Below are positions 52,079 through 60,604 of a stretch of DNA of 64,000 bases, in pieces. Source of the DNA: JAEUIG01 sp046349775 (GTDB lineage Bacteria; Planctomycetota; Planctomycetia; Planctomycetales; Planctomycetaceae); NCBI GenBank assembly GCA_046349775.1, contig JAXMBS010000020.1:1-64000 (forward strand). Reading direction: 5' to 3'. How positions within the stretch are numbered: position 1 is the first letter of the stretch; each line of letters opens with the position of its first letter. The notes under the pieces were generated by a model, which made no database searches, had not been told where the DNA came from, and saw nothing but the letters and a program-made list of their open reading frames with translations. Made by a program: the position numbers and the translations under genes.

Positions 52079-53005
52079 TCACTGCTGCTTGCCCTTGGTC
52101 AGTTCCATGAAGGCGGTCTCGAGGTTGACTTCCTCTTCGCGGAACAGCTTGAGCCGGAAGCCGGCCTCGAGCAGCGACTGCGGGATAAAGCTGTAGTCCT
52201 CGACGCCCGACTTGAGCGTGACGATCACCGTCTCACCCTTGGTTGTCACGGCCGCAATGTCGCTGTGCTGCTCCAGCAGCGCCGCCGCTTTCTCCTGATT
52301 TGCTGTCACCTGGATATGCAGCAGGATCGCCCGCCGGGCCTCGCGCATGACTTCATCGACGTAGCCGTCGACGATCAGTTCCCCCTTCTCGATCATGCCG
52401 ACGCGCGTGCAGACGTCCGCCAACTCCGGCAGGATGTGGCTCGACACGATGACGGTCTTGTTCAGTTCTCCCAGCCGCTTCAGCAGGCCGCGGATTTCAA
52501 TCCGCGCCCGCGGATCGAGCCCGCTGGCCGGTTCGTCCAGCAGCAGCACCTGCGGATCGTGCAGCAGCGTCCGCGCCAGGCCAATCCGCTGCGTCTGACC
52601 GCGCGAGAGCTGGCTCACCATCGCGTCCCGCTTGAAGGTCATGTCGACCAGCTCCAGCTTCTCTTCGGCGATCTTCCGGCGCTGTGGCCCGTGGATCCGG
52701 TACGTCGAGGCGAAAAACTCCAGGTATTCGAGGACCGTCATGTCGTCGTACACGCCGAAGAAGTCCGGCATGAAGCCGACGAGCCGGCGGATTTCCTGTG
52801 GGTGCGTATAGATCGACTTGCCGCAGACGTAGCACTCGCCGTGATCGGGCGCGAGGAGCGTCGCGATCATCCGCATCGTGGTCGTCTTGCCCGATCCGTT
52901 GGGCCCGATGAATCCGAAGACGTCCCCTTCCGCCAACTTGAGATTGATCTCGTTGACGGCAATCAGGTCGCCGTAGCGTTTCGTGAGTTTACGGGTTTCG
53001 ATCAC
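52079..53005 (-). CDS. ABC transporter ATP-binding subunit
   Basis: A 308-residue ABC ATPase. Walker A is GPNGSGKTT near residue 34-42, the signature is SQLSRGQTQRIGLARTL, and Walker B is VLLLDEPASGLDPRAR. The H-loop follows in VIVSSHILPEL. The C-terminal extension (residues about 215-308) is typical of ABC-2 type exporters and gliding-type ABC systems. It lies 79 bases downstream of a large membrane protein gene on the same strand. No ABC-2 permease is in the window after it. Substrate unknown. Confidence 0.92.
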   Translation of the reverse strand: MIETRKLTKRYGDLIAVNEINLKLAEGDVFGFIGPNGSGKTTTMRMIATLLAPDHGECYVCGKSIYTHPQEIRRLVGFMPDFFGVYDDMTVLEYLEFFASTYRIHGPQRRKIAEEKLELVDMTFKRDAMVSQLSRGQTQRIGLARTLLHDPQVLLLDEPASGLDPRARIEIRGLLKRLGELNKTVIVSSHILPELADVCTRVGMIEKGELIVDGYVDEVMREARRAILLHIQVTANQEKAAALLEQHSDIAAVTTKGETVIVTLKSGVEDYSFIPQSLLEAGFRLKLFREEEVNLETAFMELTKGKQQ

Positions 53006-53084
53006 GGGGAAAAGGACTGGCGACTAGGGACTTGGGAATAGCATTAGAGTGACCACTCAACTTCCGACTTCTCACCTCTGATCG

Positions 53085-55421
53085 TCACCGAATCTTCTGC
53101 ACGTCCGTGTCCCGCAGGTTCGGCGGCGTGCCCGGCTTGACCGGCAGCACGATGCGGATGAAAGTCCACCGCTCCTGCGGCTGCACGTCGGCGCCGTCAA
53201 TCTTGTATTCGGCGGCCGCAGATGAAATCCGCCCGAACAGGACCGCCCGCTTGAACGGCAACAGTCGCGAGAAGTCGCTGCGGCCCAGGCTATGGTTCTC
53301 CAGACCCGTGTAATGCGGACCATCCGCCACGTCGTAAAACGTGACGATGCGCGCCAGTGGAAATGGATCGAGCCCCAGCGGATCGTAGGCAACAGTCGTC
53401 ATCGTGGACGAGCCTGAGTTGTCGCGCAGCGAGCTCGAATTGTAGGTCTGCCGCAACCCTTGCAGATAAGAAGCCGGCAGCCGGCGTGTCACGCCGTCTT
53501 CGGAACTCCAGGGCACTCCCGGCTCGATCTTGGGAGTCGGACCGACTTGCTCCCGGTCGCTCGGAAAGTACATCCCCGTGCCGTACGCCACGCACCACTC
53601 AGTGATCCCGCCCGGCAAATGATGAGTAAATGTCCCTTTGAGCAGACCGGCGCCATCATCCACCAGTTCGCTGATCACCAGCGGCTCACCGGCAACTTTC
53701 TCCGCACCGGAGTCCCAATCGGCCGTCAGGGCCTTCGACGACCACTGATCGATCGGCATGTTCTCCGTCCCTGCAGCGTTAACGTCCATCGTATATCGCG
53801 GGTTGGCCAGATTCAGGCCGCCGGACCGATACATGCCGCCGAAACCTGTCTCCGGTGTGCCGGACCAGCTCAATCGCATCGGTGCGGCCGATCCGCCGGA
53901 CAGCCAAGCAGCCGTCTGCGCGGCGACTTGCATACGCTGCGGTGTCGGAGAGTAAGGCGTCATCCAGGACTGAACTTGCTGCAGACCCGTGGCCACGTCG
54001 AGATCCACCAGATCGAACTGGTTGACCTGCCGCTCCGTCGAATTCATTCGGTCGGCCCCCATGCTCGCAGCGGCCGCCGCAAAGATGATCCACGCCGGAA
54101 ACGTGAACCAGGTCAGTCGCGGCTGCTTCAGCACCTTGTGCACCAGCAGATAATCCAGCGGACCCACCAGCAGCAGAAAGCCCGCCGCAAACAGGATCAC
54201 CGTCCAGTACGAAGGCCGCTGCACCGTGCGGAAATGGTCGAGTTGTGACGCCAGCTGCGTTGCCAGTTCGGAAACGCCGGTCGGCCTCAGTTGCACGCGG
54301 TCATCAGCCAATGCCGTGAGCGTTGGCGGCTGAATGTCCGTCAAAAAACGGTACAGCCCTGGCAAACCGGACCAGTCGCGCAGCCGCGGATTCGTCACGT
54401 CCACCGCCAGCACCGTGCATCGACCGAGGCCGTACGGAGCGCGGATCAGAAGCGGTGCGCTGAGGCTGCTGGCCAGCACCAATCCCTCCGGGGACTCGAT
54501 GCGCACGCCGTCGATCCCTTCGGCGACGTTGAGTGGCGGCGACCTCGGAACACGGTCGCGCAGCGCCGCCAGTTCGCGGAAGCGTTCTGTTCCGTGCACT
54601 TGCAACGGCATCCAACCGGCCAGAGGACTTGCGGAAAACGCGCGGGGATCGCCACCGAGAATGGCGACGACGTGCCCTCCGTGCCGGACCCATTCGGACA
54701 GCGCGGCGCTGCGCACGGCGTCGAGATCGAACTGTTGTGACAGCACCACCACGTCGATCGCGTCGTACGCGGCCGCCGTTGTGGGCAATTGACCGACCTC
54801 CGCGATCGCGATGACCTGTCCCTGCAGCGAATCCTCTGTGTTGGGCGCGGTATCTGCTGCGGCGTCGTCAGGCGTCGGCAGCAGTCCCGGAGCACTCCCC
54901 AGCACGGCGACGAACGGCATGTTTTGTGCGCGAGGCGCGCAATGCGGGTCGCCGGTCGGCGCATCCGAAGCGGCCGAGATACTGGCGCTCGCGTCGCCGG
55001 CGGTCACCCGGAGCACCCCTTCGAGGCGTCCGATTTTGAACAGCCCGGCCGTTTGCCCCCGACCCTCGGCATCCAGGGTGACCTGTGGCAGCTTCCAAGT
55101 CGTGTCGCTGCCGTCCGGATCCGGCGCAATGATCGCCGGATCGATCGTGTCGCCGGACGTCCCCTGAATCCGGAACGACACCGGCGTCCAGCGTCCGACT
55201 TTCAGCTCGCCGTTGAAGCCGATCGTGATATCGGAAATTGCGACCGGCTCCGCCGCCGCGATCGCACCGCACCATCCCCAGGCAGCCAGCCACAGGCACG
55301 TCCGAACCCAGTCTGCGACCGCCAGAGCACGCCGAGACCTGCGGGGTTGATCAGATGTCGAACTCACGCGGAACAACGCTGGAACGCACAACGGGATAAC
55401 AGCGCATCCTGGACGATGCAC
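53085..55421 (-). CDS. Large envelope protein partnered with the ABC ATPase
   Basis: A 778-residue protein. The N-terminus contains a hydrophobic segment (ADWVRTCLWLAAWGWCGAIA) and then extracytoplasmic beta-rich domains (ISDITIGFNGELKVGRWTPV). A Rossmann-like stretch follows (AIDVVVLSQQFDLDAVRSAA, WVRHGGHVVAILGGDPRAF). Two adjacent membrane helices are near residues 405-460 (YWTVILFAAGFLLLVGPLDY, FPAWIIFAAAAASMGADRM). A second long extracytoplasmic part follows. The overall layout recalls proteins found next to gliding-type ABC transporters in planctomycetes. The exact start is uncertain; a later in-frame start could be used. Confidence 0.75.
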   Translation of the reverse strand: MHRPGCAVIPLCVPALFRVSSTSDQPRRSRRALAVADWVRTCLWLAAWGWCGAIAAAEPVAISDITIGFNGELKVGRWTPVSFRIQGTSGDTIDPAIIAPDPDGSDTTWKLPQVTLDAEGRGQTAGLFKIGRLEGVLRVTAGDASASISAASDAPTGDPHCAPRAQNMPFVAVLGSAPGLLPTPDDAAADTAPNTEDSLQGQVIAIAEVGQLPTTAAAYDAIDVVVLSQQFDLDAVRSAALSEWVRHGGHVVAILGGDPRAFSASPLAGWMPLQVHGTERFRELAALRDRVPRSPPLNVAEGIDGVRIESPEGLVLASSLSAPLLIRAPYGLGRCTVLAVDVTNPRLRDWSGLPGLYRFLTDIQPPTLTALADDRVQLRPTGVSELATQLASQLDHFRTVQRPSYWTVILFAAGFLLLVGPLDYLLVHKVLKQPRLTWFTFPAWIIFAAAAASMGADRMNSTERQVNQFDLVDLDVATGLQQVQSWMTPYSPTPQRMQVAAQTAAWLSGGSAAPMRLSWSGTPETGFGGMYRSGGLNLANPRYTMDVNAAGTENMPIDQWSSKALTADWDSGAEKVAGEPLVISELVDDGAGLLKGTFTHHLPGGITEWCVAYGTGMYFPSDREQVGPTPKIEPGVPWSSEDGVTRRLPASYLQGLRQTYNSSSLRDNSGSSTMTTVAYDPLGLDPFPLARIVTFYDVADGPHYTGLENHSLGRSDFSRLLPFKRAVLFGRISSAAAEYKIDGADVQPQERWTFIRIVLPVKPGTPPNLRDTDVQKIR

Positions 55422-55714
55422 GGATAGGGATCGCGAATGAAAACGCTACTATACGCCAAGCGCGAGCAAAACGTGAGCGACTGCGCAGCGAATGGTGCAA
55501 AAAGGGAAGGTGCATCGAATCGGTTGGTGGAATCTCCCGGGAGGGTGTGCCCCGGCGACCGGGCGGTAGAAACGACCCCTTACGGCTCGCCGGGCAGGTG
55601 CATCAGCTCCTGCCCCTCGGCCCGTCGCTCGCTCCGGGGTACGTTCGGTCGCAGGCTGATGTGTGAAACGAGGTTGCGTCGGCCGAACCTCCTCGGAATT
55701 TCGGCCGGCAGCCA
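55422..55714. other. Intergenic region upstream of the rplM promoter
   Basis: About 290 bases of GC-rich DNA lie between the divergent membrane-protein gene and the ribosomal-protein operon promoter. It contains CGACCGGGCGG and GCCGGGCAGG-type complementary runs. No supportable gene was seen. Confidence 0.4.
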
Positions 55715-55743
55715 TTGAACACCCGTTTCGCAATCGCTAGATT
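55715..55743 (+). promoter_or_regulatory. Sigma-70-type promoter for rplM-rpsI
   Basis: A -35 box TTGAAC (55715-55720) and a -10 box TAGATT (55738-55743) are separated by exactly 17 bases, about 87 bases before the rplM start. Both match the consensus at 4 of 6 or more positions. It is the only well-formed promoter in this gap. Confidence 0.55.
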
Positions 55744-55829
55744 AATCCCTCTTTACACGCTTCACCCGGGCGACGCGCCGTTTGTGCGCCCGTGGTCCAA
55801 CAGGAAGAATAGTGGTGTCCGGCACATAC

Positions 55830-56291
55830 ATGGCGAAGAAGGAGACGGTCCAGCCCCGCTGGTTCGTCGTTGATGCGGATGGGGAGATCGTTGGCCGACT
55901 CGCGACGCGATTGGCGACGATCCTGATGGGGAAGCATAAGCCCACTTACACTCCGCACGTCGATTGCGGCGATTTTGTGATCGTCACCAACGTCGAGAAG
56001 GTGCGATTCAGCGGCGCTCCCGTCGCCCACGCGTCGCATCCATACTTCACGCAGAAGATGCTGGTGAAGGAGTACGACCGGTTCACCGGCTATACCGACG
56101 GTCGCAAGGTGCAGACGGCTGCCCAGTTGCTCGAGCGCAAGCCCGAAGAAATCTTGCGATTGGCTGTCCGCCGCATGCTTCCCAAGAGCAAGCTCGGCCG
56201 GCACATGCTCGAGAAGCTGAAGTTGTACGCCGGCCCGAACCACCCCCACCAGGCCCAGATGCCGGTGGAACTCCCCGAGTACCTTCGATAA
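55830..56291 (+). CDS. rplM: Large-subunit ribosomal protein uL13
   Basis: A 153-residue protein of the 50S subunit. Family marks: WFVVDADGEIVGRLATRLAT, LMGKHKPTYTPHVDCGDFVI, KMLVKEYDRFTGYTDGRKVQ and RRMLPKSKLGRHMLEKLKLY. The ATG at 55830 (MAKKETVQP) is the best start, though an upstream GTG is possible. Followed by rpsI after 84 bases, the usual uL13-uS9 pair. Confidence 0.96.
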   Translation: MAKKETVQPRWFVVDADGEIVGRLATRLATILMGKHKPTYTPHVDCGDFVIVTNVEKVRFSGAPVAHASHPYFTQKMLVKEYDRFTGYTDGRKVQTAAQLLERKPEEILRLAVRRMLPKSKLGRHMLEKLKLYAGPNHPHQAQMPVELPEYLR

Positions 56292-56375
56292 ACACGCAGC
56301 AGCGATCCGCGCGGCTCGGATGCCGCACTCGTCGCCGGTTCGCCAGGACTTCAGGAACGACCTAACAGGCAGGTT

Positions 56376-56894
56376 ATGGACCAAGATTCAGACAACATCC
56401 CGGAAGGTGGTCTTCAGTCCGACGACGCCGCAGCCGCGCTCGACATCGGCTCACAGGCCGAAGAGTACGAACGAGCGGTGCCGCTCGTCCGTGGTCGCGT
56501 TGACCGGACCGGCGCCGCCCTTGGCACCGGTCGCCGCAAAACGGCCGTGGCGCGAGTCCGCATTCGTGACGGCAAAGGGAAGATCACCGTCAACGGCCGC
56601 GACCTGACCGAGTTTTTCCCGCTCGAACGCGATCAGCAGATGATCCTCGCCCCTCTGAAGGCGACCGACTCGCTGAAGTCGGTGGACGTCTGGGTGCGGG
56701 TCGTTGGCGGGGGACCGACCGGCCAGACCGGCGCCGGTCGTCCTCGGCATTGCCGCGCGTTGCAGGCGAAGAACCCCGAGTCGCACCATCAACTCAGCGA
56801 CGGCGGCTTCCTCACCCGCGACGGCCGCATGGTGGAACGTAAGAAGTACGGTTTCAAGAAAGCCCGCCGCAGCTTCCAGTTCTCCAAACGTTGA
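56376..56894 (+). CDS. rpsI: Small-subunit ribosomal protein uS9, with a locally scrambled segment
   Basis: A 172-residue protein carrying an unusually long acidic N-terminal extension (about 45 residues) before the uS9 core at GTGRRKTAVARVRIRDGKGK. It continues ITVNGRDLTEFFPLERDQQM and ends ERKKYGFKKARRSFQFSKR, the conserved tail. Residues about 121-126 read GRPRHC, where uS9 expects VVLGIA. The expected residues are encoded one frame over (56737-56754). Two opposite single-base indels at about 56736 and 56755 explain this. The frame is otherwise open. Confidence 0.95.
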   Translation: MDQDSDNIPEGGLQSDDAAAALDIGSQAEEYERAVPLVRGRVDRTGAALGTGRRKTAVARVRIRDGKGKITVNGRDLTEFFPLERDQQMILAPLKATDSLKSVDVWVRVVGGGPTGQTGAGRPRHCRALQAKNPESHHQLSDGGFLTRDGRMVERKKYGFKKARRSFQFSKR

Positions 56895-57015
56895 CGTCCA
56901 ATCAGTTTTGGAGTTGGGTGCCACGGACTTCGCCCGTGACGGCGGTTTTGAGCGACAGCACTTTTCGGAGTTGCACTGGCAGAGCCAGTGGCACCCGTGT
57001 GGAGATAATTGTCCC

Positions 57016-57315
57016 ATGAGCACGCTGAAGAAGAACAAGCGGATCAAGCTGGCCAAGAAGCTCGAACTGTACGGCGACCTGAAGCCGGCGGTGGGAAATT
57101 CCATCGCCCGTCGCGGCAAGGCGAAGTACCTCGGGGGCAACGGCCGCAAGACCACCGGCATCACCCGCCGCCAGTTCCGCAAGAACCTGCAGCGCGTCCG
57201 CGTCCTGGAAGACGGCGTTATCGTCCGTCGCCGGGTGCCTGTCACAATGCTCCGCAGCGGCCAGATTGAGAAGCCGATCGTTCGCGAGCCGTTTACGATC
57301 GACGAGCAGGGGTAA
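57016..57315 (+). CDS. rpmB: Large-subunit ribosomal protein bL28-like
   Basis: A 99-residue basic protein starting at the ATG at 57016. Marks are KPAVGNSIARRGKAKYLGGN, RKTTGITRRQFRKNLQRVRV and VPVTMLRSGQIEKPIV, matching the bL28 form seen in planctomycetes (N-terminal GN-S, then NLQRVRV, then the LRSG-I element). No zinc Cys pair. It lies 121 bases after rpsI. Being longer than the usual roughly 75-80 residues is a mild caveat. Confidence 0.8.
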   Translation: MSTLKKNKRIKLAKKLELYGDLKPAVGNSIARRGKAKYLGGNGRKTTGITRRQFRKNLQRVRVLEDGVIVRRRVPVTMLRSGQIEKPIVREPFTIDEQG

Positions 57316-57499
57316 GCCGCTGGCTCCGGCCGGTTGCCTGCCAGTGCCGATCGGGTGACGGCCGGTCTCCCGGAACCGGTTGCGGCCGGTCTCCTGACCG
57401 TGCCGCTGTGCTGACCGCAGGACTTGCTTGAATGCGCCCCGCCTTCGCTGCGCGAAGGACGTGCCATCCCGCGCGAAAGTCGCGTCACCCGGCGCTGGC

Positions 57500-58777
57500 T
57501 TACTGTCCGCCCGTCGGCGCCTGCAATTCCGGCAGCAGGTGCCCTAGCTTGTCGCGCTTGGTCTGCAGGTACTTTTCGCGGCGCGGATGGTACGGGGCCA
57601 CGAGCTTCACCTGCTCGACGACCCGCAGCCCCACCCAGCTTTCGAACATGTCGATTGCCTCGCGCTTGCGGACGTTGTTCGTCAATAGCCGGACGTCGCG
57701 CAGCCCCAGGTCCTTCAGAATCTGCAGCCCGACCATGTAGTCGCGTTCATCCGCTTTGAAGCCGAGCCGGTGATTGGCTTCGACGGTGTCCAGTCCTTCA
57801 TCCTGCAGTTCGTATGCCTTCAGTTTGGCGACCAGGCCGATCCCGCGCCCTTCCTGCGGCAGGTAGACGACGGCGCCGACCCCCTCCTGGTGAATCATGT
57901 CCATTGCCATGTGCAGTTGGTCGCCGCAGTCGCACCGCAGGGAGTCGATCAGGTCGCCGGTAAAGCACGAGGAGTGCATCCGCACGAGCGGCGCCGGCAC
58001 GGAGGACAGATCCCCCCATACGATCGCCAGCGGCGGCTCTTGCGCCTCATGTTCGACACGGTAAGCAATCACCCGTGGAGCACCATAGTGCTGCGTGGGA
58101 ATGTCGACCGCGACCATCCGGTGCACGAGTTGCTCGCGCAGTTGCCGGTGCTGGATGATCTCGGCGATCGAGACGATCGGAATGTTGTGCTTCTCCGACA
58201 TCTCGCGCAGTTCCTCGGCGTCGGCCATGCCGTGCCCGCGCTGGCTGAGGATTTCGATCAGGCAACCGACCGGGCGCTGGCCGGCCATTTTCAGGAGATC
58301 GATCACCGCCTCGGTATGGCCGGCGCGGCGCAGGACACCCCCTTCGCGCGCCAGCAGCGGGGCAATGTGGCCGGGTTGGACGAACTCCGCCGCCGTACCG
58401 TGCGGATCCGCCAGGGCCTGCAGCGTCTGTGCGCGGGCCGCTGCGCTCACTCCTGTGCCGCTGTCGCGATGATCGATCGACACCAGGAACGGCGTCTGAT
58501 GCGGGGAGGTGTTCGCTTCCGGATCGACCATCGGACGCAGCCGCAACCGGTCGGCGATTTCGCGCGTCAGCGGAGCACAGAGCACTCCCGCCCCCTGCCG
58601 CAGCATGAAATTCACCATCTCGGGAGTGATGGTTTCTGCCGCGCAGATCAGATCCCCCTCGTTTTCCCGTTCCTGGGCGTCGACGACAATCACCAACTTG
58701 CCGGAGCGCAGGGCCGCAAGCGCCTGTTCCAGGGGAGCGGACGGTTTCGCAACTTGTTCGGTCATGCCCTCAATCAT
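57500..58777 (-). CDS. ribBA: Bifunctional 3,4-dihydroxy-2-butanone 4-phosphate synthase / GTP cyclohydrolase II
   Basis: This 425-residue enzyme catalyses two entry steps of riboflavin synthesis. The N-terminal RibB domain (about 1-215) has GKLVIVVDAQERENEGDLIC, NFMLRQGAGVLCAPLTREIA, FLVSIDHRDSGTGVSAAARA and LAREGGVLRRAGHTEAVIDL. The C-terminal RibA domain has the zinc ligands in SSCFTGDLIDSLRCDCGDQL and VVYLPQEGRGIGLVAKLKAY. The ending IDMFESWVGLRVVEQVKLVA is conserved. A start 12 bases later (58765) is possible. Convergent with the ribosomal genes. Confidence 0.95.
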   Translation of the reverse strand: MIEGMTEQVAKPSAPLEQALAALRSGKLVIVVDAQERENEGDLICAAETITPEMVNFMLRQGAGVLCAPLTREIADRLRLRPMVDPEANTSPHQTPFLVSIDHRDSGTGVSAAARAQTLQALADPHGTAAEFVQPGHIAPLLAREGGVLRRAGHTEAVIDLLKMAGQRPVGCLIEILSQRGHGMADAEELREMSEKHNIPIVSIAEIIQHRQLREQLVHRMVAVDIPTQHYGAPRVIAYRVEHEAQEPPLAIVWGDLSSVPAPLVRMHSSCFTGDLIDSLRCDCGDQLHMAMDMIHQEGVGAVVYLPQEGRGIGLVAKLKAYELQDEGLDTVEANHRLGFKADERDYMVGLQILKDLGLRDVRLLTNNVRKREAIDMFESWVGLRVVEQVKLVAPYHPRREKYLQTKRDKLGHLLPELQAPTGGQ

Positions 58778-58825
58778 CTTCGACGCCGGAACACGGCGTC
58801 AACTGCGTGGGTGATCGGTCGCCGG

Positions 58826-59473
58826 TCATCGGTGATCGGCGGTGGCCTCCCCGGCAGGCTGACGTGTAGTCCACCGGGCCACAAGTTGCCGCGCCGCGTG
58901 TCCGCGATGGCCGAACCGGGCCGTCTCCTCATCATTGAGTTCAGCCAGCGTGCGACCCAACCCTTCAACTTCAAAGAGCACGTCATAACCGAACCCGCCG
59001 CTGCCGGCTGGCTCTGTGCGCATTTGCCCACGGCATTCGCCGGTGGCCTCCACGACAATCTGCCCATCGGGGTGAGCGATCGCCAGATGACATCGGAAAC
59101 AGGCCGTCCGATCTGCGGGTGCGACGTCCTGCAACTCTTGCAGCAGTTTCACCCGGTTTTCGGCCATCGACGCCCGTTCCCCTGCGTACCGCGCCGACCG
59201 CACCCCGGGTGCGCCCCGCAGCGCGTCGACGAACAATCCGGTGTCGTCGCTCAGCACGCACTCTCCCAGTCGTCGTGCATAGGAAATGGCCTTGCCCCGC
59301 GCGTTATCGGCGAGCGAATCGGCCTCCTCGGGCGCCGCCGGCATTATCGAACACACCTCCGACAAACCGACGATTTCCACGTGCAGCGGGGCCAGGAGCG
59401 ATTTCAATTCCCGCAGCTTGTGCGGGTTCGTGGTCGCGATGACGATGCGGCGGCAGGTGAGGTTTGCAGACAT
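58826..59473 (-). CDS. rdgB: RdgB/HAM1 non-canonical purine NTP pyrophosphatase
   Basis: Hydrolyses inosine and xanthosine triphosphates to keep them out of DNA. The ATG at 59473 gives 215 residues. It reads IVIATTNPHKLRELKSLLAP, GLFVDALRGAPGVRSARYAG, TGECRGQMRTEPAGSGGFGY followed by DVLFEVEGLGRTLAELNDEE, ending near FGHRGHAARQLVA. The SFAENA-like element appears as DSLADNARGKAISYA. The adjacent ribBA gene is on the same strand. Confidence 0.92.
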   Translation of the reverse strand: MSANLTCRRIVIATTNPHKLRELKSLLAPLHVEIVGLSEVCSIMPAAPEEADSLADNARGKAISYARRLGECVLSDDTGLFVDALRGAPGVRSARYAGERASMAENRVKLLQELQDVAPADRTACFRCHLAIAHPDGQIVVEATGECRGQMRTEPAGSGGFGYDVLFEVEGLGRTLAELNDEETARFGHRGHAARQLVARWTTRQPAGEATADHR

Positions 59474-59615
59474 AGGGAGGCTGTATTCCAGCGTGATAGC
59501 CACGCCCCGGCAACCATTCGCCGGGATTCGACCCTTCCAGTCCGTTCTGGTAGATTTGCTGTGAACAACAACCGCACGCAGATCCAGCGGGCATCAGGGA
59601 GCGCAGGAGCACAAC

Positions 59616-60104
59616 GTGTCGATTCCGAGACTGCTCAACGAATATCAGAACGGTCCGCTGCTTCTCCGCGGCACTCTGTCCGGCATGTCGAGTAAGGATC
59701 TGGACGCTGCGCCGATTGCCGGTGCGTGGTCGACCCGGCAGGTAATTTGCCATTTGGCCGACGCCGAGTTGCTGTATGCAGATCGCTTCAAGCGGATCAT
59801 CGCTGAAGACAATCCGCCGCTGCGCTCGATGAACCCCGATCTGTTCGTAGCGCGGCTGGCGTGCGGCGAGCGGGACCTGGTCGTCGAAGTGGAAACGATC
59901 GACGTCGTGCGGCGGCACATGTCGGGCATTCTACAGGCGCTCCCCGAGTCCGCTTTTCAGCGCACCGGCGTGCACTCTGAGGATGGCCCGCTCACGCTGC
60001 AGACGCTGCTGGAGCGGATCACGCGGCACATTCCGCATCATGCACGGAAGATCATGGAGAAGCGGCGGGCGCTGGGACTCAACATCGAAATCGCAGGACT
60101 GTAA
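59616..60104 (+). CDS. DinB-family metal-dependent protein
   Basis: A 162-residue four-helix-bundle protein starting at a GTG. The three His ligands of the DinB fold appear as VICHLADAELLYADRFKRII, the central GVHSEDGPLT and the C-terminal ITRHIPHHARKIMEKR. Such proteins are putative thiol-linked transferases or hydrolases; substrate unknown. It is divergent from rdgB and followed after 14 bases by an ABM protein, so they probably form an operon. Confidence 0.85.
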   Translation: MSIPRLLNEYQNGPLLLRGTLSGMSSKDLDAAPIAGAWSTRQVICHLADAELLYADRFKRIIAEDNPPLRSMNPDLFVARLACGERDLVVEVETIDVVRRHMSGILQALPESAFQRTGVHSEDGPLTLQTLLERITRHIPHHARKIMEKRRALGLNIEIAGL

Positions 60105-60118
60105 GACGGAGCCAGCCG

Positions 60119-60406
60119 ATGCATTGCCTGAATGTGATTCTGACGGTCAAGAACGAGGCCGACGTGCCGAAGGTCCGCGGCCTGCTGACCGAGTGCGGCC
60201 GGCTCTCGCGACAGGAAGCCGGCTGCCTCCGTTACGAGGCGTGCCATTCTCGCAGCGATCCCAAAGTGTTCATGCTGTGCGAGCGCTGGGCCACGGAGGC
60301 CGACTGGCTGGAGCACCGCAAACAACGGGCCTACTTGGAGATCTACCAGCCCCAGGTCATTCCCCTGGTTGACCGTGTGCCGCATCCGTCATACCTGCTG
60401 GAGTAG
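60119..60406 (+). CDS. Antibiotic-biosynthesis-monooxygenase (ABM) domain protein
   Basis: A 95-residue dimeric alpha-beta-barrel protein. It reads NVILTVKNEADVPKVRGLLT, then the family's SRQEAGCLRYEACHSRSDPK and FMLCERWATEADWLEHRKQR. These match the E-x-G-C-x-x-Y and W-x-x-x-x-x-x-H elements of ABM proteins. Activity ranges from quinone oxidation to detoxification and cannot be assigned here. It follows the DinB-like gene closely. Confidence 0.85.
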   Translation: MHCLNVILTVKNEADVPKVRGLLTECGRLSRQEAGCLRYEACHSRSDPKVFMLCERWATEADWLEHRKQRAYLEIYQPQVIPLVDRVPHPSYLLE

Positions 60407-60604
60407 CGGACGGTTGCACAGACGACGCGGCGGGGACGCAGATTGCGCAGATTCCAGAGATTGTCGCAGATTGGTTTCACGTGAAACGGACTTGCTGTTG
60501 ATGTTCAGGCCTCAGCCTGCCGCGGTCGCTCGAGTTGGTTGCGCATCTGCGCTGATCTCTGAAACTCGCGTGCCTCCGCGTCCCAGTTTTGCCCCGCGCA
60601 CGTC

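Noticed and set aside
57316..57499. Terminator between rpmB and ribBA
   Set aside because: GC-rich hairpins such as CCTTCG-CTGCG-CGAAGG are present, but no T-tract follows on either strand, so I did not call one.
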